Assembly: GCA_937138255.1 (NCBI GenBank)
Contig: CAKZOU010000030.1
Location: forward strand, 1-41,513
Direction of reading: 5' to 3'
DNA from: an uncultured Paracoccaceae bacterium
Lineage (GTDB): Bacteria > Pseudomonadota > Alphaproteobacteria > Rhodobacterales > Rhodobacteraceae
Length of the DNA stretch: 41,513 bases
Every line of letters starts with the position of its first letter. The stretch's first letter is position 1. The notes under the pieces are model-generated. The model saw only the letters and a program-made list of their open reading frames with translations. It was not told where the DNA came from and did no database searches. Of this stretch, positions 33,005-41,432 are shown piece by piece. The translations under genes were made by a program, and so were the position numbers.

Positions 33005-34524
33005 GGCGCATCCGCGCACCGGGGCTCGCGGTGGCATTCGCCATCGCGGGTTTCCTTGGTGCGTCGGTCTGGGCGGTGGCGGCGAAGGCAGCCGGCCGCC
33101 CGGGCTTTCTGACGGCGGCCGACTTGGCCGCGCTGCGGTTTACTTTGATTCAGGCGGCGCTTTCGGCGGCCCTGAGCGTCGGCCTTGCGATCCCCGTCGC
33201 CCGAGCCTTGGCGCGGCGCAGGTTTGCGGGGCGAGGGGCGCTCATCACGCTTCTGGGTGCGCCCTTCATCCTGCCTGTGATCGTCGCGGTTCTCGGGCTG
33301 ATTGCCGTGTTCGGTCGTTCGGGGCTCTTGAACGAGCTTTTGGCCTTGGCTCATTTGCCCAAAATCTCGATCTATGGCCTTGCGGGCGTGGTCCTCGGCC
33401 ATGTGTTCCTCAACCTGCCGCTCGGGATCCGGCTGATCCTTCAAGGCTGGCAAGCGATTCCGTCCGAGCGTGTGCGCCTCGCGGTCGAGCTTGAAGGCTC
33501 GCGCTGGCGGCTCCTCGAATGGCCGATGCTGCGGAGCGTTCTGCCCGGCGCGTTTCTTGCTGTGTTCCTGATCTGCCTGACGAGCTTCACGGTGGCCCTG
33601 ACCCTTGGCGGAGGGCCGAAGGCCACGACCCTCGAGCTTGCCATCTATCAGGCTGTCCGGTTCGACTTCGATCTTGCCAAGGCGGCGCAACTGGCCCTGC
33701 TGCAGCTTGCTCTCGGCGCGGTCTTTGCAGCTGTCGCCTATCGCAGCGGTGCGGCGCTCGGCATGGGGGCTGGGCTTGGCCGGCAGGGGTTTGCGATCGC
33801 ACCGCATGGCCGCTTGTCGACCGCTTTGGATACCTTCTGGATCGCTCTTGCTGCGACCTTCCTGCTATTGCCGATGGTTATGGTCGTGGCGAACGGTCTC
33901 GGGGGTCTGAATGGCTTGCCTTCTGGCATTGGCGTAGCGGTCCTTCGGTCGGTTCTCGTGGCGCTGGCCGCTGCGGCTCTTTCCGTCGCTCTGGCGCTTG
34001 CGCTTGCTCTACGCGGCGGGCCGGTTGCCATGCTGGTCGGATCGCTGCCACTGGCGACCTCGGCGCTGGTGGTGGGCACAGGCGTCTTCCTGATGCTCCA
34101 TGGCCTCATCAACCCGACCCGCGCCGCATTGCCTGTAACCGCCGCGCTCAACGCCCTCGTGGGGCTGCCTTTCGTCTTTCGCGGCATCAGTTCGGCGGTC
34201 GAGGAGACCGAGGCCAACTATGGCCGTCTGGCCGCCAGCCTGGGCCTTTTCGGCTGGGCGCGGCTTCGGCTCTTGATCCTGCCCCGCCTTCGCCGGCCTT
34301 TGGGCTTTGCCGCCGGTCTGGCGGCGGCGATGTCGGTGGGCGATTTGGGCGTGATCCTCTTGTTTTCGGGGGGCGATCAGGAAACCTTGCCTCTGATGAT
34401 GTATCGTCTGATGGGTGCATACCGGATGGAGGCGGCGGCAGGTGTCGCACTTGTCCTTGTGGTGGTGAGCCTGTCGCTGTTTTGGCTGTTCGACCGAGGA
34501 GGCCGCGCCGATGCTGACGCTTGA
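32980..34524 (+). CDS. thiP: Thiamine/TPP ABC transporter permease
   Basis: A 514-aa inner-membrane permease made of two fused halves of about six helices each, as in ThiP of enterobacteria. Each half carries an ABC-permease EAA-type loop: RVRLAVELEGSRWRLLEWPM in the first and YGRLAASLGLFGWARLRLLI in the second. These contact the ATPase ThiQ. Other recognisable parts are TLGGGPKATTLELAIYQAVR and AMSVGDLGVILLFSGGDQET. The ATG at 32980 lies inside the end of thiB, so translation is coupled, and the 3' end overlaps thiQ by 14 bases. Confidence 0.94.
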   Translation: MARGAQPLGRIRAPGLAVAFAIAGFLGASVWAVAAKAAGRPGFLTAADLAALRFTLIQAALSAALSVGLAIPVARALARRRFAGRGALITLLGAPFILPVIVAVLGLIAVFGRSGLLNELLALAHLPKISIYGLAGVVLGHVFLNLPLGIRLILQGWQAIPSERVRLAVELEGSRWRLLEWPMLRSVLPGAFLAVFLICLTSFTVALTLGGGPKATTLELAIYQAVRFDFDLAKAAQLALLQLALGAVFAAVAYRSGAALGMGAGLGRQGFAIAPHGRLSTALDTFWIALAATFLLLPMVMVVANGLGGLNGLPSGIGVAVLRSVLVALAAAALSVALALALALRGGPVAMLVGSLPLATSALVVGTGVFLMLHGLINPTRAALPVTAALNALVGLPFVFRGISSAVEETEANYGRLAASLGLFGWARLRLLILPRLRRPLGFAAGLAAAMSVGDLGVILLFSGGDQETLPLMMYRLMGAYRMEAAAGVALVLVVVSLSLFWLFDRGGRADADA

Positions 34525-35203
34525 AAACCTGACGATCGAGCAGGGCGATTTCCGCCTGAAAGCCGACTGGTCGGTGCCGGAGGGCAGCGTGACCGCGATT
34601 GTCGGCCCCTCAGGCGGCGGCAAATCCACGCTCCTGTCGATGATCGGCGGCTATTTCTCGCCGACCTCGGGGCGCATCTTCTGGAAGGAGGCCGACATCG
34701 GCGCCCTTCCGCCCGGCAAGCGACCGGTGAGCACGCTGTTTCAGGACAACAACCTATTCCCGCATCTCACGGTTGCCCAGAATGTCGGGTTGGCGCTGCG
34801 GCCGGACCTGCGCCTTGGGGTGGGGGAAAACGAGCAGGTGGAGGCGGCGCTTGCCGAGGTTGGCCTTGGGGGCTTTGGCGCGCGCAAACCTGGCACCTTG
34901 TCGGGCGGGCAGGCCTCGCGCGCCGCTTTGGCGCGGGTCTTGTTGCAGAGCCGCCCGCTGATCCTGCTGGACGAGCCCTTCTCGGCGCTTGGCCCCGCCA
35001 TGCGGCGCGAGATGCTGGAACTCGTGGCTGAGAAGCTCAAGGGGCGGACCGTGCTCATGGTCACCCACGACCCCGAGGACGCCAAGCAGATTGCGGATCT
35101 TCTGGTGATGGTTGATGGCGGTGTCGCCAACGCTCCCGTGGCTACTTCCAAGGCCTTTGCCCGCCCCGGCCCTGCGCTTGCGGCCTATCTCGGCCGGAAA
35201 TGA
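34511..35203 (+). CDS. thiQ: Thiamine/TPP ABC transporter ATP-binding protein
   Basis: A 230-aa ABC ATPase that powers thiamine import with ThiB and ThiP. Walker A is GPSGGGKST, the Q-loop LFQDNNLFPHLTV, the signature LSGGQASRAALARVLL, Walker B LILLDEP and the H-loop MVTHDPEDA. The D-loop reads SALGP instead of the usual SALDP, so its conserved Asp is Gly; this may slow coupling between the two ATPase halves, or be a lineage trait. It starts within the end of thiP and is the last gene of the riboswitch-controlled operon, ahead of a shared terminator. Confidence 0.95.
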   Translation: MLTLENLTIEQGDFRLKADWSVPEGSVTAIVGPSGGGKSTLLSMIGGYFSPTSGRIFWKEADIGALPPGKRPVSTLFQDNNLFPHLTVAQNVGLALRPDLRLGVGENEQVEAALAEVGLGGFGARKPGTLSGGQASRAALARVLLQSRPLILLDEPFSALGPAMRREMLELVAEKLKGRTVLMVTHDPEDAKQIADLLVMVDGGVANAPVATSKAFARPGPALAAYLGRK

Positions 35204-35205
35204 AA

Positions 35206-35226
35206 AGGCCCGCCAGTGGCGGGCCT
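35206..35226. terminator. Bidirectional terminator between thiBPQ and petABC
   Basis: AGGCCCGCC (35206-35214) and GGCGGGCCT (35218-35226) form a 9-bp perfect stem with a 3-base loop. On the minus strand it is followed by TTTTCA, a good terminator for petABC. On the plus strand the tail is CTCGGG, so it would act more weakly for thiQ. It resembles the ilvE terminator at 12130-12150 in size and layout. Confidence 0.82.
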
Positions 35227-35248
35227 CTCGGGATCATTTGGCCTGAAC

Positions 35249-36097
35249 TCAGGCGGATTTCTTGGCGGCCGCCTTGTGCGGAGCCCAGAGCCGCTTGTTG
35301 GTCTGATGCAGCAGAACCGACAGGAGGACCAGGAACAGAACGCCGAGGAAGCCGGCCTCTTTGCGGGCGTCGAGCTTGGGCTCGGCGGCCCACATCAGGA
35401 AGGCTGCAATGTCCTGAGCTTCGTGGTGCAGATCGGCGTCGTGGCCGTCGGCAAACACCACATCGTCGCCGTACAGAGGCTGCGGCATGGCGATCCAGCT
35501 ACCCGGAACGGTGTGGTGGCCGTCCTCGTCCTTGCACTCTTCGGGGAAACCGCCGTTGGCAAAGGCCGTGTTGTAGGAGCCCGGGAAATCGGCCGGGGCG
35601 CATTCCGGCGCTTCTTCATAGCCCGCCATCAGCGAGGCGATGTATTCAGCGCCGCCCATGCCGTTGAACAGCTGGCTGAGGCCCGTGCCGTAGGGGCCGT
35701 GGAAGCCCGCGCGCGCCTTGGCCATCAGCGACAGGTCCGGAGCTTCGGCCAGAGCCGAGGTCGGGAACTTGTCGGCCGGGATCGCTGGGCGGAAATCGCC
35801 GGTATCGGCATCGGCCACCTCGATCCGGGCGGCATAGGCGCGAACCTGATCTTCCGGAAGGGCGGGGCCGCCCTCGTCGGCCAGAGTGCGGATCGCGACA
35901 TACTTCAGGCCGTGGCAAGCGGCGCAGACCTCGGTGTAGATCTGCAGACCGCGCTGGAGCTGCATCTGATCATAGCTGCCGAAGGGGCCTTCGAACGAGA
36001 AATCGAAGTCTTCGACATGGGCGTCGCCTGCGGCGAGAGCAGCGGTTGCCGACAAGCCCAGTGCGACGGCAGCGGTAAGGGTGAGTTTACGGAACAT
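35249..36097 (-). CDS. petC: Cytochrome c1 of the bc1 complex
   Basis: A 282-aa heme c subunit that carries electrons from the Rieske protein to a soluble or membrane cytochrome c. The signal peptide (about 20 residues, ending in ATAALA) precedes the mature start [15 protein letters not shown]. The heme site is CAACHGLKY, and the C-terminal membrane anchor is about residues 255-273 ([16 protein letters not shown]), facing out to a charged end with several Lys. The ATG at 36097 begins the signal peptide [14 protein letters not shown]; a GTG seven codons earlier would disrupt it. It is the last gene of petABC and ends near a bidirectional terminator. Confidence 0.96.
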   Translation of the reverse strand: MFRKLTLTAAVALGLSATAALAAGDAHVEDFDFSFEGPFGSYDQMQLQRGLQIYTEVCAACHGLKYVAIRTLADEGGPALPEDQVRAYAARIEVADADTGDFRPAIPADKFPTSALAEAPDLSLMAKARAGFHGPYGTGLSQLFNGMGGAEYIASLMAGYEEAPECAPADFPGSYNTAFANGGFPEECKDEDGHHTVPGSWIAMPQPLYGDDVVFADGHDADLHHEAQDIAAFLMWAAEPKLDARKEAGFLGVLFLVLLSVLLHQTNKRLWAPHKAAAKKSA

Positions 36098-36114
36098 AGT
36101 TCTTTCGTCCTTTC

Positions 36115-37440
36115 TCACTCGGCCGATTTTTCGGTCGATTTGCCGTAGTGGGCGTTGAAGTCATCCTCGATGGTGGCCGGACGCGCGGTCGGGCGCTCGA
36201 TCACACCGAGAAGCGGCAGGATCACGAGGAAGTAGGCGAACCAGTAGGTGGCACCGGTTAGCGCGATGATCGAGTAGGGCGGCTCAGCCGGCATCGCGCC
36301 CGCCCACATCAGAACGATGAAGTCGATTGCGAGAAGCGCGAACCACCACTTGAACATCGGGCGGTAGCGGCCCGAACGCACGGTCGAGGTGTCGAGCCAC
36401 GGAGCCAGTGCGATCACGATGATCGCACCAAACATAGCCAGAACGCCGAAAAACTTGGCGTCGATGATCCCGAACGAGATCCAGTTGGCGAACTGCACAG
36501 CCCAGACGTCGGCGGTGAAGGCGCGAAGGATCGCGTAGAACGGCAGGAAGTACCATTCCGGAACGATATGAGACGGCGTCGCCAGCGGATTGGCTTCGAG
36601 ATAGTTGTCGGGGTGGCCGAGATAGTTGGGCATGAAGCCCACGATGGCCGCAAAGACAACGAGGATCACGGCAAGAGCGAAAAGATCCTTGATCACGAAA
36701 TAGGGCCAGAACGGCAGAGTGTCTTTCTCGGCCTCTTCTTTCGAGCCGCGGCGGACTTCAACACCGGTCGGGTTGTTGTTGCCGGTCGAGTGGAAGGCCC
36801 AGATGTGGACGACCACGAGGCCGGCGATCAGGAACGGCAGCAGATAGTGCAGCGAGAAGAAGCGGTTAAGCGCCGGCTGGCCGACTGCCGAAGCGCCGAG
36901 CAGCCAGGTCTGGATCGCTTCTCCGACGAACGGGATCGCGCCGAACAGGCCGGTGATCACCGCGGTGCCGTGGAACGACATCTGGCCCCAGGGAAGAACA
37001 TAGCCCAGGAAGCCGGTCGCCATCATCAGAAGGTAGATGAGCATACCGATGATCCAGGTCACTTCGCGGGGGGCCTTGTACGAACCGTAGTAGAGGCCGC
37101 GGAAGATGTGGAAATAAACCGCCACGAAGAACAGCGAGGCGCCGTTGGCGTGGACATAGCGGATCATGTGGCCGGCGTTCACGTCGCGCATGATGTGCTC
37201 GACCGAAGCGAAGGCCAGATCGACCTGCGGGGTGTAGTGCATCACGAGGACAACGCCGGTGATGATTTGCAGGACGAGGGTGAACGTCAGAACGATGCCC
37301 CAGATCCACATCCAGTTGAGGTTCTTCGGAGTGGGGATCACAAGGGTATCGTAGATGAGGCTGAGAACCGGCAGGCGGCTTTCAAGCCACTTGGCGCCGC
37401 CCGATTTCGGTTTGTAATGGTCGTGGGGAATACCAGACAT
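36115..37440 (-). CDS. petB: Cytochrome b of the bc1 complex
   Basis: A 441-aa membrane subunit with two b hemes, catalysing quinol oxidation at Qo and quinone reduction at Qi. Eight helices are evident. Heme ligands lie in the [19 protein letters not shown] helix and in [20 protein letters not shown] with AFHSTG after it. The Qo loop is [16 protein letters not shown], with the PEWY motif. The extended bacterial insert and tail are as in Rhodobacter. It starts 12 bases after petA and petC follows after 17, so the three are cotranscribed. Confidence 0.97.
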   Translation of the reverse strand: MSGIPHDHYKPKSGGAKWLESRLPVLSLIYDTLVIPTPKNLNWMWIWGIVLTFTLVLQIITGVVLVMHYTPQVDLAFASVEHIMRDVNAGHMIRYVHANGASLFFVAVYFHIFRGLYYGSYKAPREVTWIIGMLIYLLMMATGFLGYVLPWGQMSFHGTAVITGLFGAIPFVGEAIQTWLLGASAVGQPALNRFFSLHYLLPFLIAGLVVVHIWAFHSTGNNNPTGVEVRRGSKEEAEKDTLPFWPYFVIKDLFALAVILVVFAAIVGFMPNYLGHPDNYLEANPLATPSHIVPEWYFLPFYAILRAFTADVWAVQFANWISFGIIDAKFFGVLAMFGAIIVIALAPWLDTSTVRSGRYRPMFKWWFALLAIDFIVLMWAGAMPAEPPYSIIALTGATYWFAYFLVILPLLGVIERPTARPATIEDDFNAHYGKSTEKSAE

Positions 37441-37452
37441 TGGTCTTTCTCC

Positions 37453-38013
37453 TTAGCCGAGCTTGATCGTCGTGGCGTCGACGAATTCGGCGACGGGGAC
37501 AGGAAGGTTGCGCGGGGCGGGGCCTTTGCGGATACGGCCCGCGGTATCGTAATGCGAACCGTGGCAGGGGCAGAACCAGCCGCCGAAATCGCCCGATTCG
37601 CCCAGCGGCACACAGCCGAGGTGGGTGCAGACGCCCATCTGGACGAGCCAGACGCCGTCTTCGGTCAGGGCGCGGTTTTCGTCGGTCGCCGGGGCTTCGC
37701 CGCCGAGGTTTTCGTTCTCGGCGTTCTGGTCCGGCAGGGTGGCCACATCGACAGCGCGGGCCGCGTCGATTTCAGACTGGGTGCGCGCGCGGATGAACAC
37801 CGGCTTGCCCTGCCAAAGCACGGTCAGCTGGGTGCCCGGCTCGACGCCGCTCACATCGACGCGGATCGAGGCAAGCGCCTTGACGTCGGCCGACGGGTTC
37901 ATCTGGTTCACGAGCGGCCAGACAGCCGCGCCAGTCGCTACAGCGCCGGCACCTGCCGTGGCGTAGTAGATAAAGTCGCGGCGGGTGCCCTGGTGTTCTT
38001 CTGCATGTGACAC
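37453..38013 (-). CDS. petA: Rieske iron-sulfur protein of the bc1 complex
   Basis: A 186-aa ubiquinol-cytochrome c reductase iron-sulfur subunit. The twin-arginine segment [16 protein letters not shown] starts an uncleaved membrane anchor. The 2Fe-2S site is formed by [10 protein letters not shown] and CPCHGSHYD, each giving one Cys and one His ligand plus a disulfide pair. The C-terminus [20 protein letters not shown] and TIKLG matches Rhodobacter proteins closely. GTG at 38013 is preferred because it gives [13 protein letters not shown], matching the known R. capsulatus N-terminus, with GGAG nine bases upstream. An ATG three codons earlier touches that site. Confidence 0.95.
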   Translation of the reverse strand: MSHAEEHQGTRRDFIYYATAGAGAVATGAAVWPLVNQMNPSADVKALASIRVDVSGVEPGTQLTVLWQGKPVFIRARTQSEIDAARAVDVATLPDQNAENENLGGEAPATDENRALTEDGVWLVQMGVCTHLGCVPLGESGDFGGWFCPCHGSHYDTAGRIRKGPAPRNLPVPVAEFVDATTIKLG

Positions 38014-38063
38014 GGGGTGCATCTCCGAAATTTCCCCCAAACGGGGCCTGACAATAGGAAAAG

Positions 38064-38106
38064 AGGCGGATGACCGCCTACTATTCGGGCGCTGTTTAGC
38101 CATCAA
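38064..38106 (-). promoter_or_regulatory. Candidate petABC promoter with an overlapping inverted repeat
   Basis: On the minus strand TTGATG (38101-38106) and TAGTAG (38078-38083) are 17 bases apart. Directly after them AGGCGG-TCAT-CCGCCT (38064-38079) forms a perfect 6-bp inverted repeat spanning the expected start of transcription, followed by CTTTTCC. The box matches are weak; the inverted repeat is clear. It could be an operator or a leader hairpin for petABC. Confidence 0.4.
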
Positions 38107-38139
38107 AGCGCTGCCAGTCCAGCGGACAATCGGGCGCAG

Positions 38140-38164
38140 GTATGATAAGTTGGCGATATCATAC
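38140..38164. promoter_or_regulatory. Perfect palindrome GTATGATA-N9-TATCATAC upstream of the GFA gene
   Basis: Two 8-bp arms, fully complementary, separated by 9 bases, lie 16 bases upstream of the GFA-family start codon. TATGAT within the left arm is close to a -10 box (5 of 6), so the palindrome would cover the promoter core and start site. This is the layout expected for a dimeric repressor operator. Confidence 0.55.
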
Positions 38165-38180
38165 GGCAAAGGAGAGCAAG

Positions 38181-38585
38181 ATGATCCGGGGAAGCTGTCA
38201 TTGTGGCTCTATCCACTGGGAATTCGATGGGGTCCCCGAGTCGGCCACCGCCTGCAACTGCACGGCGTGCCGCAGGATCGGGGCGCTATGGGCCTATGAT
38301 TGGGACAATGAAGGAATCAGGATACGCGCTGTTCCGGGAATGCTGGCGGGCTATGTGCGGCCCAACGGTGAGCTCGCCTTTCATTTCTGCAAGTCCTGCG
38401 GCAACACCACCCACTGGCGCGGGCTGACGCCAGACAAGGACGGCAGGACGCGGATCGCCGTGAACATCCGCCTCGCAGAGGACCCGGACGAGGTCGCCAG
38501 GATCCCGATCCAGCATTTCGACGGCCTCGAGACATGGAGCGATCTGCCTGACGACGGCAAGTGTGTCGCAGACGTGTGGTTCTAG
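38181..38585 (+). CDS. GFA-family (glutathione-dependent formaldehyde-activating/CENP-V) protein
   Basis: A 134-aa zinc-binding protein of the GFA/CENP-V fold. Zinc-binding cysteine clusters are [10 protein letters not shown] near the N-terminus, [10 protein letters not shown], and [14 protein letters not shown]. Some members speed the formation of S-hydroxymethylglutathione from formaldehyde and glutathione, but many have unknown roles, and that activity has been disputed for some. AGGAGAG precedes the ATG well. It sits behind a perfect 8-9-8 palindrome and is divergent from petABC, so it may be a separately induced gene. The neighbouring glutathione S-transferase is convergent and ends 1 base away. 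Confidence 0.88.
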   Translation: MIRGSCHCGSIHWEFDGVPESATACNCTACRRIGALWAYDWDNEGIRIRAVPGMLAGYVRPNGELAFHFCKSCGNTTHWRGLTPDKDGRTRIAVNIRLAEDPDEVARIPIQHFDGLETWSDLPDDGKCVADVWF

Positions 38586-38586
38586 C

Positions 38587-39192
38587 CTAGAACGGTGAGG
38601 TATCGGCCATTGACGGGCGCGCCGCGAAGGCGGTGTGCCAGTCGTCGAGCTCGCCGTGGACCTTGCGCCACTGCCGTTTGTCGTGACGGAAATCGAGGTA
38701 GGACAGGGCGCAGGCAACCGCGATTTGCCCCATGTCGACGGGGCCGGAGAGGTGGCTCATCCAACGCTTTTCGAGCGTGTCGAGGGCGCGGGTGATCTTG
38801 GCCCACTGCGCGTCGTGCCAGTCGGGAAACTGGAGCGCCTCTGGGCGGAAGCGGGCTTCGTAGACAAGGCCGACAGCGGCATCGAGGATGGCGTCTGCCG
38901 TGGCTTCGAGCGTCAGGACTTCCCAAAGGCGGCTTTCGGGATAGAGGCCGGCATCGAGATGCTGGTCGAGATAGCGGCTGATCACGCGGCTGTCGTAGAT
39001 CGAGGGGCCTTCGGGGCGGATCAGGACGGGGATCTTTCCCAAGGGGTTGGCTGTAAGGACTTCGGCGGCCGAGGCCATGGGTGTGGTTGAGACCATCACC
39101 TCCTGCACCTGATCGGTGGCCCCGGCCTCGCGGATCAGAGCGCGGACCTTGCGGACATAGGGCGAGGCGGGGGAGCCGAGAAGCTGATACAT
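38587..39192 (-). CDS. Glutathione S-transferase family protein
   Basis: A 201-aa GST. The N-terminal thioredoxin-like domain has LLGSPASPYVRKVRALIREA, with the catalytic-site Ser region, NPLGKIPVLI with the cis-Pro, and SIYDSRVISRYLDQH for glutathione binding. The C-terminal helical domain has PVDMGQIAVACALSYLDFRH with the N-capping Asp. Substrate unknown. The ATG at 39192 has AAAGGTG at good spacing. It differs from the FzlA-like protein at 9182-9847 in length and in lacking its charged tail. It lies downstream of mtaB, with the second copy of the composite repeat between them. Confidence 0.9.
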   Translation of the reverse strand: MYQLLGSPASPYVRKVRALIREAGATDQVQEVMVSTTPMASAAEVLTANPLGKIPVLIRPEGPSIYDSRVISRYLDQHLDAGLYPESRLWEVLTLEATADAILDAAVGLVYEARFRPEALQFPDWHDAQWAKITRALDTLEKRWMSHLSGPVDMGQIAVACALSYLDFRHDKRQWRKVHGELDDWHTAFAARPSMADTSPF

Positions 39193-39218
39193 GGGGCACC
39201 TTTGGGATAGGGCGGATG

Positions 39219-39266
39219 ATCGGCTGCGCCGATGCCTCCGGCGGGAGTATTTCTTGCCAAAAGAAA
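39219..39266 (+). repeat. Composite hairpin-tail repeat, copy 2
   Basis: On the plus strand the order is ATCGGC-TGC-GCCGAT (39219-39233), then GCCTCC-GGCG-GGAG, then TATTTC, two variable bases and GCCAAAAGAAA, ending exactly at the mtaB stop codon at 39267. Copy 1 (24000-24049, minus strand) has the same order with an unrelated first hairpin. The tails match at 21 of 23 bases. Confidence 0.7.
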
Positions 39267-40517
39267 CTAGGCGGTCAGCTGCTGCCCCGCCATTCCCAAA
39301 ATCGTCGCGGTGAGGATCTGACCTTCGGGCTGATCGGCGGCGAAGGCGACTTCGGTGAATTGCTCGGTGCGGCCCATGCGCGGGTTTTCGATCAGGATGC
39401 GGTGGGGTTGGCCGATCTGTGCGGCCAGATGGCGGGCGAGGGCGGCGTCTCCTTCGGCGCGGAGGCGGGCGGCGCGTTCCTTGATGGCGGGGCCTTTGAT
39501 CTGCGGCATCCGCGCGGCGGGGGTACCGGGGCGGGGCGAGAAGGGGAAGACGTGCAGGAAGGTCAGACCGCAGTCTTCGACGAGCTTGAGCGAGTTTTCG
39601 AAATGCGCCTCGGTCTCGGTGGGGAAACCGGCGATGATATCGGCGCCGAAGGTCATCTCGGGGCGCAGGCGGCGGGCCTCTTCGGCGAAACGGATGGCAT
39701 CGTCGCGAAGGTGGCGGCGTTTCATCCGTTTGAGGATCAGATCGTCGCCGTGCTGGAGGCTGAGGTGCAAGTGCGGCATCAGGCGCGGCTCGGTGGCGAT
39801 CGCTTGCATCAGGTTCTCGTCGGCCTCGATCGAATCGATCGAGCTGATCCGAAGGCGGGGCAGATCGGGGGCGAGGCGCAGGATGCGCATGACGAGATCG
39901 CCAAGGCGCGGCGTGCCCGGCAGGTCGGCGCCCCATGAGGTGAGATCGACGCCTGTGAGGACGACCTCGTTGAAGCCCTTGTCGACGAGGCGCTTGATCT
40001 GGTCGACCACGACGCCCGCAGGAACCGAGCGGGAATTGCCGCGGCCGTAGGGGATGATGCAGAAGGTGCAGCGGTGATCGCAGCCGTTTTGCACCTGAAC
40101 ATATGCGCGGTGCCGGCCAAAGCCGTCGATCAGGTGGCCGGCGGTTTCCGTGACCGACATGATATCGTCGACCATGATCGGCTCGGTCGCGCCGATGAGG
40201 TCAGGGGTCATCGCGGCCCAGGTCTCGGGCTTCATCTTTTCGCTGTTGCCGATCACGCGGGTGACCTCGGGCATGGCGGCGAAGGTTTCAGGCTCGACCT
40301 GGGCGGCGCAGCCGGTGACGATCAGGGCGGCGTCGGGGTTTTGGCGGCGAAGTTTGCGAATTTCCTGCTTGGCCTTGCGGACGGCCTCGGAGGTCACGGC
40401 GCAGGTGTTGACGATCACCGCATTGTCGAGGCCGGCTGCCTCGGCAAGCTCTTTCATCGCCTCGGTTTCATAGGCGTTCAGCCGGCAGCCGAGGGTTGAG
40501 AAGATCGGGGTGGACAT
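39267..40517 (-). CDS. mtaB: tRNA t6A37 methylthiotransferase MtaB
   Basis: A 416-aa radical-SAM enzyme that adds a methylthio group to threonylcarbamoyl-adenosine 37 (t6A to ms2t6A) in ANN-decoding tRNAs such as tRNA-Lys. The N-terminal UPF0004 domain has Cys ligands in TLGCRLNAYE, VNTCAVTSEAV and VTGCAAQVE. The radical-SAM cluster is CDHRCTFCIIPYGRGNSRS. The C-terminal TRAM domain (about residues 350-410) follows. The ATG at 40517 gives the usual short start MSTPIFSTLGCRLN. It follows dapF by 4 bases. The tRNA-Lys(UUU) gene at the end of the window would be a substrate of this family, though that nearness may be chance. Confidence 0.94.
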   Translation of the reverse strand: MSTPIFSTLGCRLNAYETEAMKELAEAAGLDNAVIVNTCAVTSEAVRKAKQEIRKLRRQNPDAALIVTGCAAQVEPETFAAMPEVTRVIGNSEKMKPETWAAMTPDLIGATEPIMVDDIMSVTETAGHLIDGFGRHRAYVQVQNGCDHRCTFCIIPYGRGNSRSVPAGVVVDQIKRLVDKGFNEVVLTGVDLTSWGADLPGTPRLGDLVMRILRLAPDLPRLRISSIDSIEADENLMQAIATEPRLMPHLHLSLQHGDDLILKRMKRRHLRDDAIRFAEEARRLRPEMTFGADIIAGFPTETEAHFENSLKLVEDCGLTFLHVFPFSPRPGTPAARMPQIKGPAIKERAARLRAEGDAALARHLAAQIGQPHRILIENPRMGRTEQFTEVAFAADQPEGQILTATILGMAGQQLTA

Positions 40518-40521
40518 GGGA

Positions 40522-41337
40522 TCAGCCGCGCCAGACGCCGTCGAAGACATGGGCGGTCGGGCCGGTCATCCAGACGCCATCGTCGCGCCAGTCGATGGCG
40601 ATCTCGCCGCCATCGAGCAGGATCGTGACTTTGCGCCCGCAAAGGCCGCGCCGGTGGGCGGCGACCGCGGTGGCGCAGGAGGAGGAGCCGGAGGCCAGCG
40701 TGATCCCGGCACCACGCTCCCAGACGCGCATCCGCAGGCGATCGGGGCCGATCACGCTGGCAAACTGGACGTTGGTGCGCTGGGGATAGAGCGGGTGGTG
40801 TTCGATCTCGGCGCCGCGGGCGGCCAGATCTACCGCCTCGGCATCCTCGACAAAGAAGGTGCAGTGCGGGTTGCCCATGCCTGTGGCGGCCGGATCACCC
40901 TCGATCGGCAAGTGGAGTGTGTCCATCTCGCGCGCCAGCGGGATCTCGTCCCATCTTAGCTGAGGCTGGCCCATATTGACCGCTGTCAGACCGTCGCCGG
41001 CATCCTCGGCGAAGAGGATGCCTCGATCGGTGGTGATGGTGAGCGAGGGCTTGCCGGTGCGCAGCATCTCCCACCGCGCGATGCAGCGGGTGGCGTTGCC
41101 GCAGGCGGCGGATTGGCTGCCGTCGCTGTTCCAGAAGGTCAGGTGCAGGTCGAAATTCCGCCCCGCCGTGATCGTCGCCAGCTGGTCGAAGCCCACGCCG
41201 CGGTGGCGGTCGGCGATGGCCACGGCAAGGCCTGCATCGACGATCGGGCCTGTCACCCTTTCGTCGACCACGACAAAGTCGTTGCCCAGACCGTGCATCT
41301 TCATGAACGGCAGGCCCATGTTCTGGCGTGCGTGCAT
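40522..41337 (-). CDS. dapF: Diaminopimelate epimerase-like protein with a substituted catalytic Cys
   Basis: A 271-aa protein of the DapF family, which converts LL- to meso-diaminopimelate for lysine and peptidoglycan. Conserved parts include [35 protein letters not shown] with the first catalytic Cys (Cys79), and [11 protein letters not shown]. In the second site, where family members usually read GAGET.ACGTGACA, this one reads [16 protein letters not shown]: Ile replaces Glu, and Ser216 replaces the second catalytic Cys, with a Cys five residues later. It may be active with altered chemistry or have another substrate. The start is uncertain (41337 or 41319) as neither has a good ribosome site. 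mtaB follows after 4 bases. Confidence 0.85.
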   Translation of the reverse strand: MHARQNMGLPFMKMHGLGNDFVVVDERVTGPIVDAGLAVAIADRHRGVGFDQLATITAGRNFDLHLTFWNSDGSQSAACGNATRCIARWEMLRTGKPSLTITTDRGILFAEDAGDGLTAVNMGQPQLRWDEIPLAREMDTLHLPIEGDPAATGMGNPHCTFFVEDAEAVDLAARGAEIEHHPLYPQRTNVQFASVIGPDRLRMRVWERGAGITLASGSSSCATAVAAHRRGLCGRKVTILLDGGEIAIDWRDDGVWMTGPTAHVFDGVWRG

Positions 41338-41393
41338 GGCGGGCATATAGCGTGGGGTCAGAAAATATTCCAGAGTTGACAGCATTTGTGGGG

Positions 41394-41422
41394 TTGACCC
41401 CATCCGGCGACCTTTCTAGATA
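41394..41422 (+). promoter_or_regulatory. Promoter of tRNA-Lys
   Basis: TTGACC (41394-41399) and TAGATA (41417-41422) are separated by exactly 17 bases, each close to sigma70 consensus. The tRNA 5' end lies 10 bases after the -10 box. The site is divergent from dapF, so an N-terminal extension of dapF past 41337 would run into it. Confidence 0.75.
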
Positions 41423-41432
41423 GCCCGCCAGT

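Noticed and set aside
36098-36118. GTG start for petC seven codons upstream, touching the petB stop
   Set aside because: It would put charged residues before a well-formed signal peptide that begins at the ATG of 36097.
41338-41403. N-terminal extension of dapF to 41403
   Set aside because: It would overlap the -35 box of the tRNA-Lys promoter and add residues not typical of the family.
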